DNA from: Desulforamulus aeronauticus DSM 10349
GTDB lineage: Bacteria; Bacillota; Desulfotomaculia; Desulfotomaculales; Desulfotomaculaceae
DNA length: 32,029 bases
Direction of reading: 5' to 3'
Assembly: GCF_900142375.1 (NCBI RefSeq)
Contig: NZ_FRAR01000035.1
Location: 1-32,029, forward strand
Shown: piece by piece, positions 1 to 9,039 of the stretch
Position numbering within the stretch: the stretch's first letter is position 1
Layout of the letters: every line of letters begins with the position of its first letter
The notes under the pieces: generated by a model
Database searches by the model: none
The model's input: only the letters and a program-made list of their open reading frames with translations
What the model was told of the DNA's origin: nothing
Position numbers and translations under genes: made by a program

Positions 1-252
1 GAGAAAATTTCGCAGTAATTCATTTTCCATGGTCAAGCGCTTTATGATTTGCGCCTGCGTTTCCGGCTTCATTTTAGGACGACCTTTCGGCAGCGGAGCT
101 GCATGACGAAGTTCCACCTCTTTGCGCAATCCACACCAGCTTTGAATCGCATATCTGCTGATTCCATAAGTTTTACTCAGAGAATTAATGCTAACTCCTT
201 GTCTATATGCCCTAATCACGGTTTCCTTTGTTTCCTCGCTGTATCGTGGCAT
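1..252 (-). mobile_element. IS3-type transposase OrfA, N-terminal part (cut by window edge)
   Basis: The minus strand reads an open frame from an ATG at 252 through base 1 without a stop: 84 residues beginning MPRYSEETKETVIRAY. It has the helix-turn-helix layout of IS3-family OrfA (GVSINSLSKTYGISRYAIQSW), a basic patch (PKGRPKMKPE), and then the start of a leucine zipper (MENELLRNFL). These proteins bind the element ends and supply the DNA-binding part of the OrfAB transposase. An in-frame GTG at 270 is an alternative start. OrfB and the far end lie outside the window, so whether the element is intact cannot be told. A possible outer end of TG...type lies near 349, where the minus strand reads TGTAGTGAACC; that boundary is a guess. 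Confidence 0.75.
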
Positions 253-277
253 CCCTTTTTTTCCTGACACGCTAAAA

Positions 278-311
278 CCTCCAATCGTAGTTTCTATCCT
301 ACGACTGGAGG
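278..311. repeat. Hairpin between IS end and orfA
   Basis: Arms 278-290 (CCTCCAATCGTAG) and 299-311 (CTACGACTGGAGG) pair with one mismatch around an 8-base loop. T-runs flank it on both sides (TTTT toward orfA on the minus strand, CTTTTTCTTT on the plus strand). It could act as a terminator that shields the transposase gene from outside transcription, a device known in several IS elements; that role is inference. Confidence 0.6.
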
Positions 312-417
312 CTTTTTCTTTCAATGTCTATTTTTCCTGGTTCACTACACTCATAGCCCGCTTGGCTTTTCGCTTTAACTACAGCAATACAATTAAACTT
401 TTAAAGATTACAGTAAT

Positions 418-1515
418 TTAATTTTTGTTGACTAGATCATTTTTCTCCTGTAGCAAGGCTTCCAGGAATTTTTGATTTTGTAATATTTTGCAATCCTTGG
501 GACGGTATTGACGGGCTACCTCATTGTGAAGATAGGCCAGCTTGTGCATGCCTAAACGATCATAGCATACGCATAACTGCAGGTGTGGCAGCCAGGTAGA
601 AAATGCAGGATTTAAAAATCCTGGGTGGTTTTCCTGCCGTCCTACTTGTGTAGCAAGCTTATACCAAAAAATTGCTGAGGTTAAATCACCCTGGTCAATA
701 AAATAATAGCCCAGACGGCAGCAAAATTCAGCCCGCGCACTGCCGTAACGAAAGGAACGCAGAACGGCTTGCAGTTCCTGTTCATAGTCGCCTAAAGCAT
801 GATAGCAATCAGCCAGCTTGCCACAGCTTGAAATATTATCTTCAACCCATCCTTTGCCTTCTGAAAGGAATTTTTCATAAAAGGTAGCAGCCCGTTCATA
901 CATTTGGTGATCCAGCAGCTCATTTGCAAAATAGTAGAGATCCCGTGGAGAAAACTCTTCTCCCTGCTCCAAACGTTTTTCATATATTTTTAGATTTCTA
1001 TCACTGTCATGATGAAGGCTTTTATGAGTTATGGCAATATCACTATGCATAATATTACCCCATATTTCGAGATATTCGTGAACCGCACCGATCCATTGAA
1101 AGTTATTTGCCCTCTTTACTAAACGGTTGCGTCGTGTACTAAAGGATACATTGCCGTCTTCATCAAAGGCTAAATGGTACTTCATGGTTACCGAATCCAC
1201 GGTGGTATCAAGATCTTCTTTTAATGTTCCAAATTTCATCTGGTCGTCAGTTTCTAAAACATCATCTGCATCCAACCAAAGAATGTAATCCATGGTTGCC
1301 TTAGTGAAGGCAGCATTACGGGCAGCAGAGAAATCTTCAATCCAATTGAAATCAAATATTTGGTTGGTATACTGAGCGGCAATGGATTTTGTACTGTCGG
1401 TAGAGCCGGTATCCAAGATGATGATTTCATCTACCAGGTTTGCTACGGAATCCAGGCATCGCCCCAGCACCGCTTCCTCATTTTTAACAATCATGCAAAG
1501 GCTAATGGTGATCAT
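418..1515 (-). CDS. GT2 family glycosyltransferase with TPR-like C-terminus
   Basis: This is a predicted family 2 glycosyltransferase of about 365 residues that transfers a sugar from a nucleotide-sugar donor. The N-terminus has the typical ISLCMIVKNEE start, a DEIIILDTGSTDST segment and the metal-binding DxD region (LWLDADD). The second half is helical and repeat-like (YYFANELLDHQMYERAATFYEKFL, LADCYHALGDYEQEL), which fits TPRs. I chose the ATG at 1515 because GGGAG lies just upstream; a TTG at 1530 is an alternative. It is transcribed away from a related glycosyltransferase at 1698 and lies near two Thr-rich collagen-like proteins, so it may decorate spore-surface glycoproteins (inference). 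Acceptor and sugar are unknown. Confidence 0.85.
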   Translation of the reverse strand: MITISLCMIVKNEEAVLGRCLDSVANLVDEIIILDTGSTDSTKSIAAQYTNQIFDFNWIEDFSAARNAAFTKATMDYILWLDADDVLETDDQMKFGTLKEDLDTTVDSVTMKYHLAFDEDGNVSFSTRRNRLVKRANNFQWIGAVHEYLEIWGNIMHSDIAITHKSLHHDSDRNLKIYEKRLEQGEEFSPRDLYYFANELLDHQMYERAATFYEKFLSEGKGWVEDNISSCGKLADCYHALGDYEQELQAVLRSFRYGSARAEFCCRLGYYFIDQGDLTSAIFWYKLATQVGRQENHPGFLNPAFSTWLPHLQLCVCYDRLGMHKLAYLHNEVARQYRPKDCKILQNQKFLEALLQEKNDLVNKN

Positions 1516-1601
1516 AGCTTTTACTCCCAACTTTTCGTACTTTATTCATTATTATTCTAGTTACCATTAACAAGTGCTTAGTTTAAGAGAAATCAATAAA
1601 G

Positions 1602-1617
1602 ACTGGTTGGTAACCAG
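1602..1617. repeat. Small dyad between divergent glycosyltransferase genes
   Basis: CTGGTT and AACCAG form a short inverted repeat with a 3-base centre in the spacer between the two divergent glycosyltransferase genes. A TATAAT-like string follows near 1637 but has no convincing -35 partner. It could be an operator or nothing. Confidence 0.25.
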
Positions 1618-1697
1618 ACTATAGGAAGCAAACATACATTATAATAGGATTTTGTATTTTCATGATTGGCTGCAATGTATGGTTGCGGGGGGGTATT

Positions 1698-2807
1698 ATG
1701 CAAAAAGATTTCTCTGTCTCCTTATGCATGATTGTAAGAAATGAAGAAGAGTGGCTGGAAAGGTGTCTTACCAGTGTACAACGGGTAGTGGATGAAGTGG
1801 TTATCGTGGATACCGGCTCTACTGATAAAACAAAAGAAATTTGTCGTAGATATCCTGCGAAGGTATATGATTTTGCTTGGACGGAAAGCTTTGCTGAAGC
1901 TCGGAATTTTAGCATTGAGAGAGCATCGGGGGAATGGATATTATGGCTGGATGCCGATGAGGAACTGAGGGTTGAAAATATCCAAGAATTTCGGAAAGCG
2001 CTTCAGTCTGTAGAAAAGAACCTTTTTTTGCTTCCTCTTGTCAACTACTATGGCAAGCTACCAGCGGATTTAAACAGGGCGTATTTGTTTGCCAGCCACA
2101 GGCTGTTCCGAAACCATAAAGGCATTAAATTCATAGGAAATATCCATGAATACCTGGATGTGGATGAAATCCGGAAAGCCGGCCAAGCGGAAATAATGCC
2201 GTCTACTACAATCCATCATTATGGTTATATGGACTATGTTACTGAAGCAAAGGAAAAAAACAAAAGAAATCTCTTTATGCTGGAAAAGGAAAGGAAACAT
2301 CCAGAGTACAGTCCATGGATTGATTACCATATTGCCAGTGAGTATTATCGTGCGAAGAACTATGAAGAAGCCTTTAATCAGGTGAACCTTTCCATTGGGC
2401 GATTTCTTGGGAGAAAGCAGATTCCCCCGTCCTTATTATATAAGTTGAAATATGATATTTTGATTACTCTGGGAAGCTTTGAGGGGGCGTGGCCGGGTAT
2501 TGAAAAGGCTATAGCTCTCTACCCGGAATACGTGGATCTTCATTTTTACAAAGGTCTGATTTTTTTTGCCAGGGAGATGTTTGCAGAAGCCATTCTGGTG
2601 TTTAAACACTGCCTTGAACTGGGAAAAAAACAGGTTCAAGGATATCTCACCCTGGTAGGCTGCGGAGGATACCAGGCCTGGTATTTTATGGGGAGATGCT
2701 ATGAAAAATTGGGGAACCGCAAAGAAGCTGCCAATGCGTATACCCAAACAGTCAGTCAATACCCAGACCATAAAGAAGCACAGCAAAGATTGCTTACACT
2801 AAGTTAA
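1698..2807 (+). CDS. GT2 family glycosyltransferase with TPR repeats
   Basis: A second family 2 glycosyltransferase of about 369 residues. It opens with FSVSLCMIVRNEEEWLERCL, continues with DEVVIVDTGSTDKT and carries the DxD region LWLDADEE. The C-terminal half has TPR-like units (YYRAKNYEEAFNQVNLSI, YFMGRCYEKLGNRKEAANAY, then a YPDHKEAQQRL end). I chose the ATG at 1698, behind a G-rich stretch (GCGGGGGGG), over an ATG at 1662 that would add 12 unconserved residues. Its N-terminus is clearly related to that of the divergent neighbour, suggesting an old duplication. The collagen-like gene starts about 120 bases downstream, so a role in glycosylating its Thr-rich triplets is plausible, as for the exosporium protein BclA of Bacillus. 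This is inferred from context only. Confidence 0.85.
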   Translation: MQKDFSVSLCMIVRNEEEWLERCLTSVQRVVDEVVIVDTGSTDKTKEICRRYPAKVYDFAWTESFAEARNFSIERASGEWILWLDADEELRVENIQEFRKALQSVEKNLFLLPLVNYYGKLPADLNRAYLFASHRLFRNHKGIKFIGNIHEYLDVDEIRKAGQAEIMPSTTIHHYGYMDYVTEAKEKNKRNLFMLEKERKHPEYSPWIDYHIASEYYRAKNYEEAFNQVNLSIGRFLGRKQIPPSLLYKLKYDILITLGSFEGAWPGIEKAIALYPEYVDLHFYKGLIFFAREMFAEAILVFKHCLELGKKQVQGYLTLVGCGGYQAWYFMGRCYEKLGNRKEAANAYTQTVSQYPDHKEAQQRLLTLS

Positions 2808-2844
2808 AAATAGTTTTAGTATCCTTATTATTAATAATAGTTAA

Positions 2845-4032
<1,188 letters not shown>

Positions 4033-4073
4033 AACAGTAATCGTAGTATTTATTGAAAGGAGGCCGTTACATT

Positions 4074-5186
4074 ATGTCACTGCCCAATATTCCCACCATT
4101 AGTCCTCCCCTGACAAGGGATGAAGCAATTAATTTAATTATTTCATCGATTGCGATGGAAGAGCTTGGCTTAAGCCATATAATCAATGCGGAAGGGGAGA
4201 ATCTTCAGTTTATTTTAGGAACTCTTCCTGGATTAACGGGTGATTTTGCAACCATCAGCGACATTATGGCTGTTAATGATAGTGTACATGAGATGCTTAA
4301 TAGTATTGCTCACAACCAGTTGTTCTTAAAATCAAAAGCCAATACGGCATTGAGTTCGCCCGTATTGCCCGGAGCTACCGGAGTCACCGGACCCACAGGA
4401 GCCACTGGACCCGCCGAAGGTCCCACAGGGGTCACTGGTGCAAGCGGTGCCACCGGGGCTACCGGAGCTACGGGAGCTACCGGTGCCACTGGCCCCGTGG
4501 GTGCGATAGGTCCTACCGGAGTTGTTGGGGCGACGGGTGCTGACGGTGCAGTAGGTCCTACAGGTGCAAATGGTGCCGGTGGGGCAACCGGCGCGACGGG
4601 CCCCACAGGAGCCACCGGAGCTACCGGAGCAACGGGGGCTACCGGTCCCGCCGGTCCTACGGGTGCCTCTGGACCCAGTGGGTCTACTGGAATCGCAGGC
4701 GTTACGGGGGCTACTGGATCGACAGGAGCCACCGGACCCACCGGACCGACCGGTGTGATCGGTGCGCCAGGACCGAACCCCACGGCTACCGCGGGCTTTG
4801 CAGCCAATACTACGGGAGCCGTTATTAGTGTTTTACTGGGAGGAACCTCCATTTCTCTGCCCAATGCACAACTACTTTCTCCCGATATTAGCGTTAACGG
4901 TGCCAATACTGTCTTTACAATAAATACGGCAGGCCGCTACCGTATCTCCTATCATATCAACACCACCGCTGCTCTTTTGACGAGTTCCAGATTGCTGATT
5001 AACGGTTCGGCTAATACCGCTTCAATAGTATCGCCGGTGGTAGCCTTATCAAATTATGCCAATGAAATTGTTATCGATTTAGCAGTTGGAGCTACGGTGT
5101 CGCTGCAACTGTTCGGGCTTGTGGGGCTGGCCACTTTGTTGGGAGGTTCAGCGGGGGCTTCTCTCATGATGATCCGTCTCAGTTAG
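4074..5186 (+). CDS. Collagen-like (GXY) spore-surface-type protein, second copy
   Basis: A paralogue of the preceding gene with the same three-part layout in 370 residues. The N-terminal domain runs [20 protein letters not shown]...[17 protein letters not shown], the collagen-like part covers about residues 100-236 (one irregularity at GPAEGPTG), and the C-terminal head has [12 protein letters not shown] and ends [10 protein letters not shown]. The ATG at 4074 follows AAAGGAGG; a TTG at 4053 would place the start inside the ribosome site. It begins 41 bases after the previous stop with no terminator visible between them, so the two are probably cotranscribed. The two proteins could form mixed trimers, since collagen-like BclA heads trimerise (known for BclA; inference here). 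Confidence 0.85.
   Translation: MSLPNIPTISPPLTRDEAINLIISSIAMEELGLSHIINAEGENLQFILGTLPGLTGDFATISDIMAVNDSVHEMLNSIAHNQLFLKSKANTALSSPVLPGATGVTGPTGATGPAEGPTGVTGASGATGATGATGATGATGPVGAIGPTGVVGATGADGAVGPTGANGAGGATGATGPTGATGATGATGATGPAGPTGASGPSGSTGIAGVTGATGSTGATGPTGPTGVIGAPGPNPTATAGFAANTTGAVISVLLGGTSISLPNAQLLSPDISVNGANTVFTINTAGRYRISYHINTTAALLTSSRLLINGSANTASIVSPVVALSNYANEIVIDLAVGATVSLQLFGLVGLATLLGGSAGASLMMIRLS
4371..4779 (+). repeat. Tandem repeats encoding collagen triplets, second gene
   Basis: Again about 45 Gly-X-Thr-rich triplets with strongly varied third bases. The repeat sequence differs from the first gene at many synonymous sites, so the duplication is not recent or the arrays have evolved separately. 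Confidence 0.8.
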
Positions 5187-5219
5187 TTATAAATGGTAAC
5201 TAAGAATTTCTTTTTAATT

Positions 5220-5254
5220 GAGGCTGCTGTCAGGAATTTTTCTGTTGCAGCCTC
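5220..5254. terminator. Stable hairpin after the second collagen-like gene
   Basis: GAGGCTGC at 5220-5227 and GCAGCCTC at 5247-5254 pair perfectly, with an inner CAG/CTG extension. It sits 34 bases after the stop codon, where a terminator is expected, but no T-run follows. It may be a weak terminator or an mRNA 3'-end stabiliser. Confidence 0.45.
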
Positions 5255-5364
5255 TCTCCATATACTGCTAGAAAGAGTAAGCAATCTAGACGAAAAAGAA
5301 GAAGTACTCTGTCCGAGTATTCAAGGGATAGGATTTTTAAATATGTCTGGAGGGAGGATGCTTA

Positions 5365-6174
5365 ATGTCTTTGCCCAATATCCCCAATATAACGCCTATC
5401 ATTACCATAGACCGTGAGGAAGCACTTACCATGCTTTTGGCTTCCATCGCTCTAGAAGAGATGGGACTGGCGCATATTATTAATGCTGAAGGAGAAAAAA
5501 TTCAGTATGTACTAAACACAGAAATAAATAAATCAGTGTCCATTAAAGATATCCAAGAAGTTAACCAGGGAGTCGAAAGAGTTATACGAAGTACAACTAA
5601 GCTGCAAATGCTCCTGCAAGAAAAACTTGAAAATATTATTAGCCTAATTCATCAGAGACCGCAATTTTCCGAGCCACCCTGTTCTTCCCCCGCAGAACCT
5701 AAAGGCAAATTCGATTGCATCTTAACAGGATTTGGAGAGGGATGTTTGACTAATAAGTCTGACATATTCTATGGGGGGATTGCTTCTGTAGAGAGTAGCG
5801 TATGCCCCAGTTGCGATAAGGAAGCGCCCCACTCTTTAAAATATACTTTATGTAAAAAAGGGGGAAGCCATGCTATTTCAGCTATTTTGCTGGCCATTCC
5901 GGAAAGCATCGAGGTTTATTGTCCCAAAAAGCCTCAGCCTTGCTCCGGTATGGAGGAGCCTGATCTATTGATCATCAAAGGCCAGGGAGTTATGGCTATT
6001 AAAGAAGTGGGACAAAGATTAGTACAGTGTACCGTTTGCTTCACCCTTAGGTTTTGGGAGTGTGGTTGCCACTCAAAATTACAGATGATCATCTGTAATC
6101 CCAATCCTAAATTTAATCACGATAGTGGAGTCGTTTCAATTAAGTCAGGTAATTTAAAGAAAACATGTAGGTAA
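5365..6174 (+). CDS. Cys-rich protein with the N-terminal domain of the collagen-like proteins
   Basis: This 269-residue protein begins like its two neighbours (SLPNIPNITPIITIDREEAL, then [23 protein letters not shown]) but has no collagen repeat. The rest is a different domain with many cysteines (VCPSCDKEAP, CPKKPQPCSG, VQCTVCFTLRFWECGCHSKL). The shared N-terminus suggests a common anchoring or spore-targeting module, with the Cys-rich part forming disulphide cross-links or binding metal (inference). The ATG follows GGAGGGAGG. Bacillus exosporium proteins likewise share an N-terminal targeting region across otherwise different proteins, though I see no sequence match to it. I do not recognise the C-terminal domain. 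Confidence 0.75.
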   Translation: MSLPNIPNITPIITIDREEALTMLLASIALEEMGLAHIINAEGEKIQYVLNTEINKSVSIKDIQEVNQGVERVIRSTTKLQMLLQEKLENIISLIHQRPQFSEPPCSSPAEPKGKFDCILTGFGEGCLTNKSDIFYGGIASVESSVCPSCDKEAPHSLKYTLCKKGGSHAISAILLAIPESIEVYCPKKPQPCSGMEEPDLLIIKGQGVMAIKEVGQRLVQCTVCFTLRFWECGCHSKLQMIICNPNPKFNHDSGVVSIKSGNLKKTCR

Positions 6175-6251
6175 TCAAAAAGGTATACTATGTTCATTTG
6201 GCCTGCTTTGAGTAAGGATGATCTAAAACTTAGGAAATTTAGTGAAAAAAC

Positions 6252-6301
6252 AAAGACTACAAGATTTTTGACTAATTAATAGCCAGAATCTTGTAGTCTT
6301 T
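6252..6301 (-). terminator. Intrinsic terminator for tRNA-Leu
   Basis: AAAGACTACAAGATT and its complement AATCTTGTAGTCTTT form a 15-bp stem directly downstream of the tRNA on the minus strand. On that strand it is followed by TGTTTTTTC. It may also stop transcripts from the Cys-rich protein gene. Confidence 0.8.
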
Positions 6302-6305
6302 AGCG

Positions 6306-6392
6306 TGGTGCCGAAGGTGGGAGTCGAACCCACACGGTTGTTACACCGCTGGATTTTGAGTCCAGTGCGTCTGCCAGTTCCGCCACTTCGGC
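6306..6392 (-). tRNA. tRNA-Leu (anticodon CAA)
   Basis: The minus strand folds into a class II tRNA with a long variable arm. The acceptor pairs GCCGAAG with CTTCGGC, followed by A and an encoded CCA. The anticodon stem CTGGA/TCCAG encloses the loop CTCAAAA, giving anticodon CAA (reads UUG). The T arm contains GGTTCGACTCC. Its length is 87 bases including CCA. Confidence 0.95.
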
Positions 6393-6413
6393 ATGAATTT
6401 TGACTGCTTGTTC

Positions 6414-6442
6414 ATTATACGAAAACAGAAAGAAACTTTCAA
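6414..6442 (-). promoter_or_regulatory. Sigma-A promoter of tRNA-Leu
   Basis: On the minus strand TTGAAA (6437-6442) and TATAAT (6414-6419) are separated by 17 bases, a near-consensus housekeeping promoter. The -10 box lies about 20 bases upstream of the tRNA 5' end. Confidence 0.85.
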
Positions 6443-6715
6443 GTCTAAAATCATATTTTTTTTCAAATATAGCCTCAAAAAAAATTGTATAAAATCATAT
6501 TTTCTGTTACAAAAGAAGGAGTTATTCAGTCATAATTATGACATGGTATTTTTTTTGTGGTGATGGGTACCAAACATGGGTTTTATTAGCTAAAGGATTC
6601 TAATAGTAGATGTAGAACATTTACTAAACGCAGGGTTTTTAAGTTTCTTTTAACTAATTGGAAACTATTTGTGTATAATACTCTGTAAGTAAAAACTGGT
6701 AGAGGAGGGGGACCC
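6443..6715. other. AT-rich spacer upstream of the sigma factor gene
   Basis: I see no gene here. A TATAAT is present at 6674-6679 but lacks a good -35 box. GGAAAC at 6660-6665 followed about 18 bases later by TGTA resembles an ECF-type promoter (usual form TGAAAC, 16-17 bases, CGTA), which would fit autoregulation, but the spacing and -10 are imperfect. GAGGAGGGGG at 6702-6711 is the ribosome site for the TTG start at 6716. Confidence 0.4.
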
Positions 6716-7315
6716 TTGCCCCTGGAAGATCAGTTGTTAGTAGAGCGCAGTAAAAAAGGTGATAGGGAAGCCTTTGAACACCTGGTTCAATTGTATGAAC
6801 AAAAGGTTTATACCATTGCCTACAGATTAATGGGAAACCATGCTGATGCTGCGGATTTAGCACAGGACGCTTTTATTAAAATATATCAGGCATTGCCTAA
6901 TTTTCGGGGTGACTCTAGTTTTAGCACCTGGATTTATCACATTACAGTCAATGTGTGCCGGGATGAACTACGAAAAAGGCAAAGAAGGCCAACCGTATCC
7001 CTGGATGATAATAATAGTGATGGGAATAACTATACATACGAGATACGAAGCACAGCACCAGGTCCTGAGGAAATGCTAGACCGTAGTGAAACACAGGTGA
7101 TGATCCAGCAATGTCTGGATAGTCTGAATGATGATTATCGCACCATATTGATTATGCGGGAGATTCAAGAACTGGCATACGAAGAAATTGCAGAAATCTT
7201 AGGGTGTTCTTTGGGTACTGTAAAATCTCGGTTGAGTCGTGCCAGGCAAGCATTAAAGGAGAAAATCAGCAAACAGATGGAACCTCTATCCCCTTGTAAA
7301 CGTCTAGCAAAGTAA
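6716..7315 (+). CDS. ECF RNA polymerase sigma factor (SigW/RpoE type)
   Basis: A 199-residue group IV sigma factor. Region 2 is clear (DREAFEHLVQLYEQKVYTIA, then HADAADLAQDAFIKIYQALP and FSTWIYHITVNVCRDELRKR) and region 4 follows (LNDDYRTILIMREIQELAYE, EIAEILGCSLGTVKSRLSRA). It directs RNA polymerase to stress-type promoters once its anti-sigma factor releases it. The start is a TTG behind GAGGAGGGGG. The anti-sigma gene follows after 14 bases, the usual pairing. A conserved sigma-W-like region 2/4 suggests an envelope-stress role, but the target genes cannot be told from here. Confidence 0.93.
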   Translation: MPLEDQLLVERSKKGDREAFEHLVQLYEQKVYTIAYRLMGNHADAADLAQDAFIKIYQALPNFRGDSSFSTWIYHITVNVCRDELRKRQRRPTVSLDDNNSDGNNYTYEIRSTAPGPEEMLDRSETQVMIQQCLDSLNDDYRTILIMREIQELAYEEIAEILGCSLGTVKSRLSRARQALKEKISKQMEPLSPCKRLAK

Positions 7316-7329
7316 GGAGGGATGTTCCC

Positions 7330-8397
7330 GTGCGTTGCCAAGATGTTATGGAATTGTTATCTCCATATCTAGATGGGGCACTTGCCACTGAAGAGCGGGA
7401 GGCTGTTCGGTTGCATGTGGCTCGTTGTCCTAAATGTAGCGCTGAGTTAGAAGAACTCAGGGCTTGCATTGGCATGCTTAAGGAATTACCTCTGATTGCT
7501 CCGCCAACCGGATTTAGAGTTGGTCTGATGGAGAAAATCGATCAATTGCCTTCCCAACAGGGTAGTTCTAAAGATAAAAATATTTTTGATCGTGTAACCG
7601 GTATTGCCAGGAGTTCTTGGTATCGTGTGGTTGCTGTAGCTGCCGTTATGGCCATGGCTGTAGGCATTACCTCTCTATGGGAGAAAGAAGGTGTGCAGTT
7701 TCTTCCTTTGGAACAAAAGCCTAAGGGTGTAGTAGCTGTTCATGAACCACAGAAAGCAAGTAAAGAACCCCCTGTCGTGAAAGAGCAACAGCCCTCCCAG
7801 GTGGGGCAGTCAAGTGAACCAGGAGCAAGCGGTTCCAAGAGTGCGGTCAATAGTAAAGGCTCTGGAGTGAAACAACCCGACCCCCAGCAGGGGAATGCCA
7901 CCGTTCCCGTGATAACTGAAGCAGTTAAAAAGCAGGTGGAAGGTTATGTGCCGAAGCCTAGTACCGGGATGGCAGTGGTTAGCGCTAGCTTGAGGTTGGA
8001 TGTTGTAGATATTGAGGCTGCCTTAAAATCCGTAGGATCTATTGCCCTGGATAATGGAGGTACCTATTTAGGTTCTCAAGATAGTGGTTCCATTGGTATA
8101 AAGGTTCCTCGGCAAAGCTTTGAACGGGTTATTGGTGCTTTGCAAAAATTGGGTGGTGTCTTATCCTATTTGCCCACTGAAAAGGACGTAAGCGTTCAGC
8201 ACCAAACAGCAAAGGCGGAGTTAGAACGTCTGAAGGCTGAGCAAGGGGAGCTACAGACTAAACTAACCAGTGAGCCCAGTCAAGAATTGGAAAGACAGCT
8301 TGCTGATTTGAACCAAGCACTTTTAAAGCAAATAGACACTATGAAACAACTGGAAGACCGAACCAACCATTGCTTGATCAATATAACTCTTCAATAA
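7330..8397 (+). CDS. Membrane anti-sigma factor with zinc-finger and DUF4349-like domain
   Basis: The 355-residue protein pairs with the ECF sigma factor immediately upstream. Residues 1-45 form the zinc-binding anti-sigma domain with H29-x3-C33-x2-C36 (HVARCPKC). One membrane helix lies at about 98-116 (VVAVAAVMAMAVGITSLW). A low-complexity Pro/Ser/Lys-rich stretch of about 70 residues follows. The outer part resembles DUF4349 (SASLRLDVVDIEAAL, GSIGIKVPRQSFERVIGAL) and ends in a coiled coil (about 285-340). Signal sensing outside the membrane, followed by release of sigma by proteolysis, is the usual mechanism for this class. The start is GTG, 14 bases after the sigma stop codon, preceded by AAGGAGGGA. 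Confidence 0.85.
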   Translation: MRCQDVMELLSPYLDGALATEEREAVRLHVARCPKCSAELEELRACIGMLKELPLIAPPTGFRVGLMEKIDQLPSQQGSSKDKNIFDRVTGIARSSWYRVVAVAAVMAMAVGITSLWEKEGVQFLPLEQKPKGVVAVHEPQKASKEPPVVKEQQPSQVGQSSEPGASGSKSAVNSKGSGVKQPDPQQGNATVPVITEAVKKQVEGYVPKPSTGMAVVSASLRLDVVDIEAALKSVGSIALDNGGTYLGSQDSGSIGIKVPRQSFERVIGALQKLGGVLSYLPTEKDVSVQHQTAKAELERLKAEQGELQTKLTSEPSQELERQLADLNQALLKQIDTMKQLEDRTNHCLINITLQ

Positions 8398-8410
8398 CGA
8401 ATTATAAAGG

Positions 8411-8451
8411 GAGTGGAGCAAAAACTATTTTTTGTGCCACTTTCTTTTTTT
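8411..8451 (+). terminator. Intrinsic terminator of the sigma/anti-sigma operon
   Basis: AGTGG at 8412-8416 pairs with CCACT at 8437-8441, extended inward by A-rich and T-rich arms, and is followed by TTCTTTTTTT. Confidence 0.75.
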
Positions 8452-8523
8452 ACCATGGTCCATCAGCTTTTTCTATTTTTTTCGAAGAATTAATTTTCTA
8501 GCAACGATATGGAAATTAATTCC

Positions 8524-8552
8524 TTGTTTGCTATATAAAAATGGTTTACAAT
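8524..8552 (+). promoter_or_regulatory. Sigma-A promoter of the first nifU-type gene
   Basis: TTGTTT at 8524-8529, a 17-base spacer and TACAAT at 8547-8552, about 50 bases upstream of the start codon. Confidence 0.65.
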
Positions 8553-8602
8553 GAATCTATATTTCTAGTGAACTAACCAATTTATGAAGGAGGTTACTCT
8601 AA

Positions 8603-8827
8603 ATGAGAGAAAAAGTTATTGAAGTATTAGAACAAGTTCGTCCCTTTCTTCAGAGAGATGGTGGCGATGTGGAGTTTGTAGATGTGGATGAGACCGGTGT
8701 GGTGAAAGTTAAGTTAAGAGGCGCTTGCGGTAGTTGCCCTGGAGCCCTTTACACTTTGAAGAATGGCATCGAGCGCACTTTACAACAACATATTCCAGAA
8801 GTTAAAGAAGTTGTTCGCGTAGACTAG
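8603..8827 (+). CDS. NifU-type (Nfu) Fe-S cluster scaffold protein, Cys form
   Basis: A 74-residue stand-alone NifU C-terminal domain. It carries [16 protein letters not shown] and the cluster-binding motif GACGSCPGA with C42 and C45. Two subunits together hold a [4Fe-4S] cluster through their CxxC motifs and pass it to apoproteins (known for the family). The ATG follows AAGGAGG. It is transcribed alone from the promoter at 8524 and ends at a strong terminator. A close paralogue follows at 9040 in which the codon for the second Cys is TGA. Confidence 0.93.
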   Translation: MREKVIEVLEQVRPFLQRDGGDVEFVDVDETGVVKVKLRGACGSCPGALYTLKNGIERTLQQHIPEVKEVVRVD

Positions 8828-8837
8828 TTACTAGAAG

Positions 8838-8878
8838 ACCACAGGGATGTATGATACATACCAACCTGTGGTTTTTTT
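8838..8878 (+). terminator. Intrinsic terminator after the first nifU-type gene
   Basis: ACCACAGG (8838-8845) pairs with CCTGTGGT (8865-8872), with an inner ATGT/ACAT dyad, followed by TTTTTTTAT. It separates the two NifU genes into different transcription units. Confidence 0.85.
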
Positions 8879-8881
8879 ATG

Positions 8882-8960
8882 CCTAACGGAAAGTCTAAAG
8901 ACTTGGCGTGTCTGAGGGGAATAACTTATAGGGCACAGGCAGGTAAAGAAGCCAAGTTTT
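8882..8960 (+). promoter_or_regulatory. Attenuator-like leader RNA upstream of the UGA-containing nifU gene
   Basis: Two mutually exclusive folds are visible. In one, AAGTCT (8891-8896) pairs with AGACTT (8899-8904), with GCC/GGC outside. In the other, ACTTGGC (8901-8907) pairs with GCCAAGT (8951-8957), with an inner TGTCTG/CAGGCA helix, and is followed by TTTTTCT. The second fold is terminator-like, so the element could switch expression of the gene at 9040. I do not recognise a known riboswitch class. No clear promoter was found for it; the sequence between 8960 and 9020 has no convincing -10/-35 pair. Confidence 0.45.
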
Positions 8961-9039
8961 TCTAACAGCGTATTTTGTACTAAATTTCTTTTTATCTGGA
9001 GATATTTAGATTATGGCTGTTGATAAGGGGGTGAAATAA

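Noticed and set aside
2070-2330. Minus-strand frames within the second glycosyltransferase gene
   Set aside because: They lie opposite a strongly supported gene, lack ribosome sites and show no recognisable domain.
4310-4906. Minus-strand open frame opposite the second collagen-like gene
   Set aside because: Same artefact of the collagen repeat.
5193-5417. Possible 74-codon gene between the second collagen-like gene and the Cys-rich gene
   Set aside because: No ribosome site, it contains the terminator-like hairpin, and it overlaps the well-supported start at 5365.
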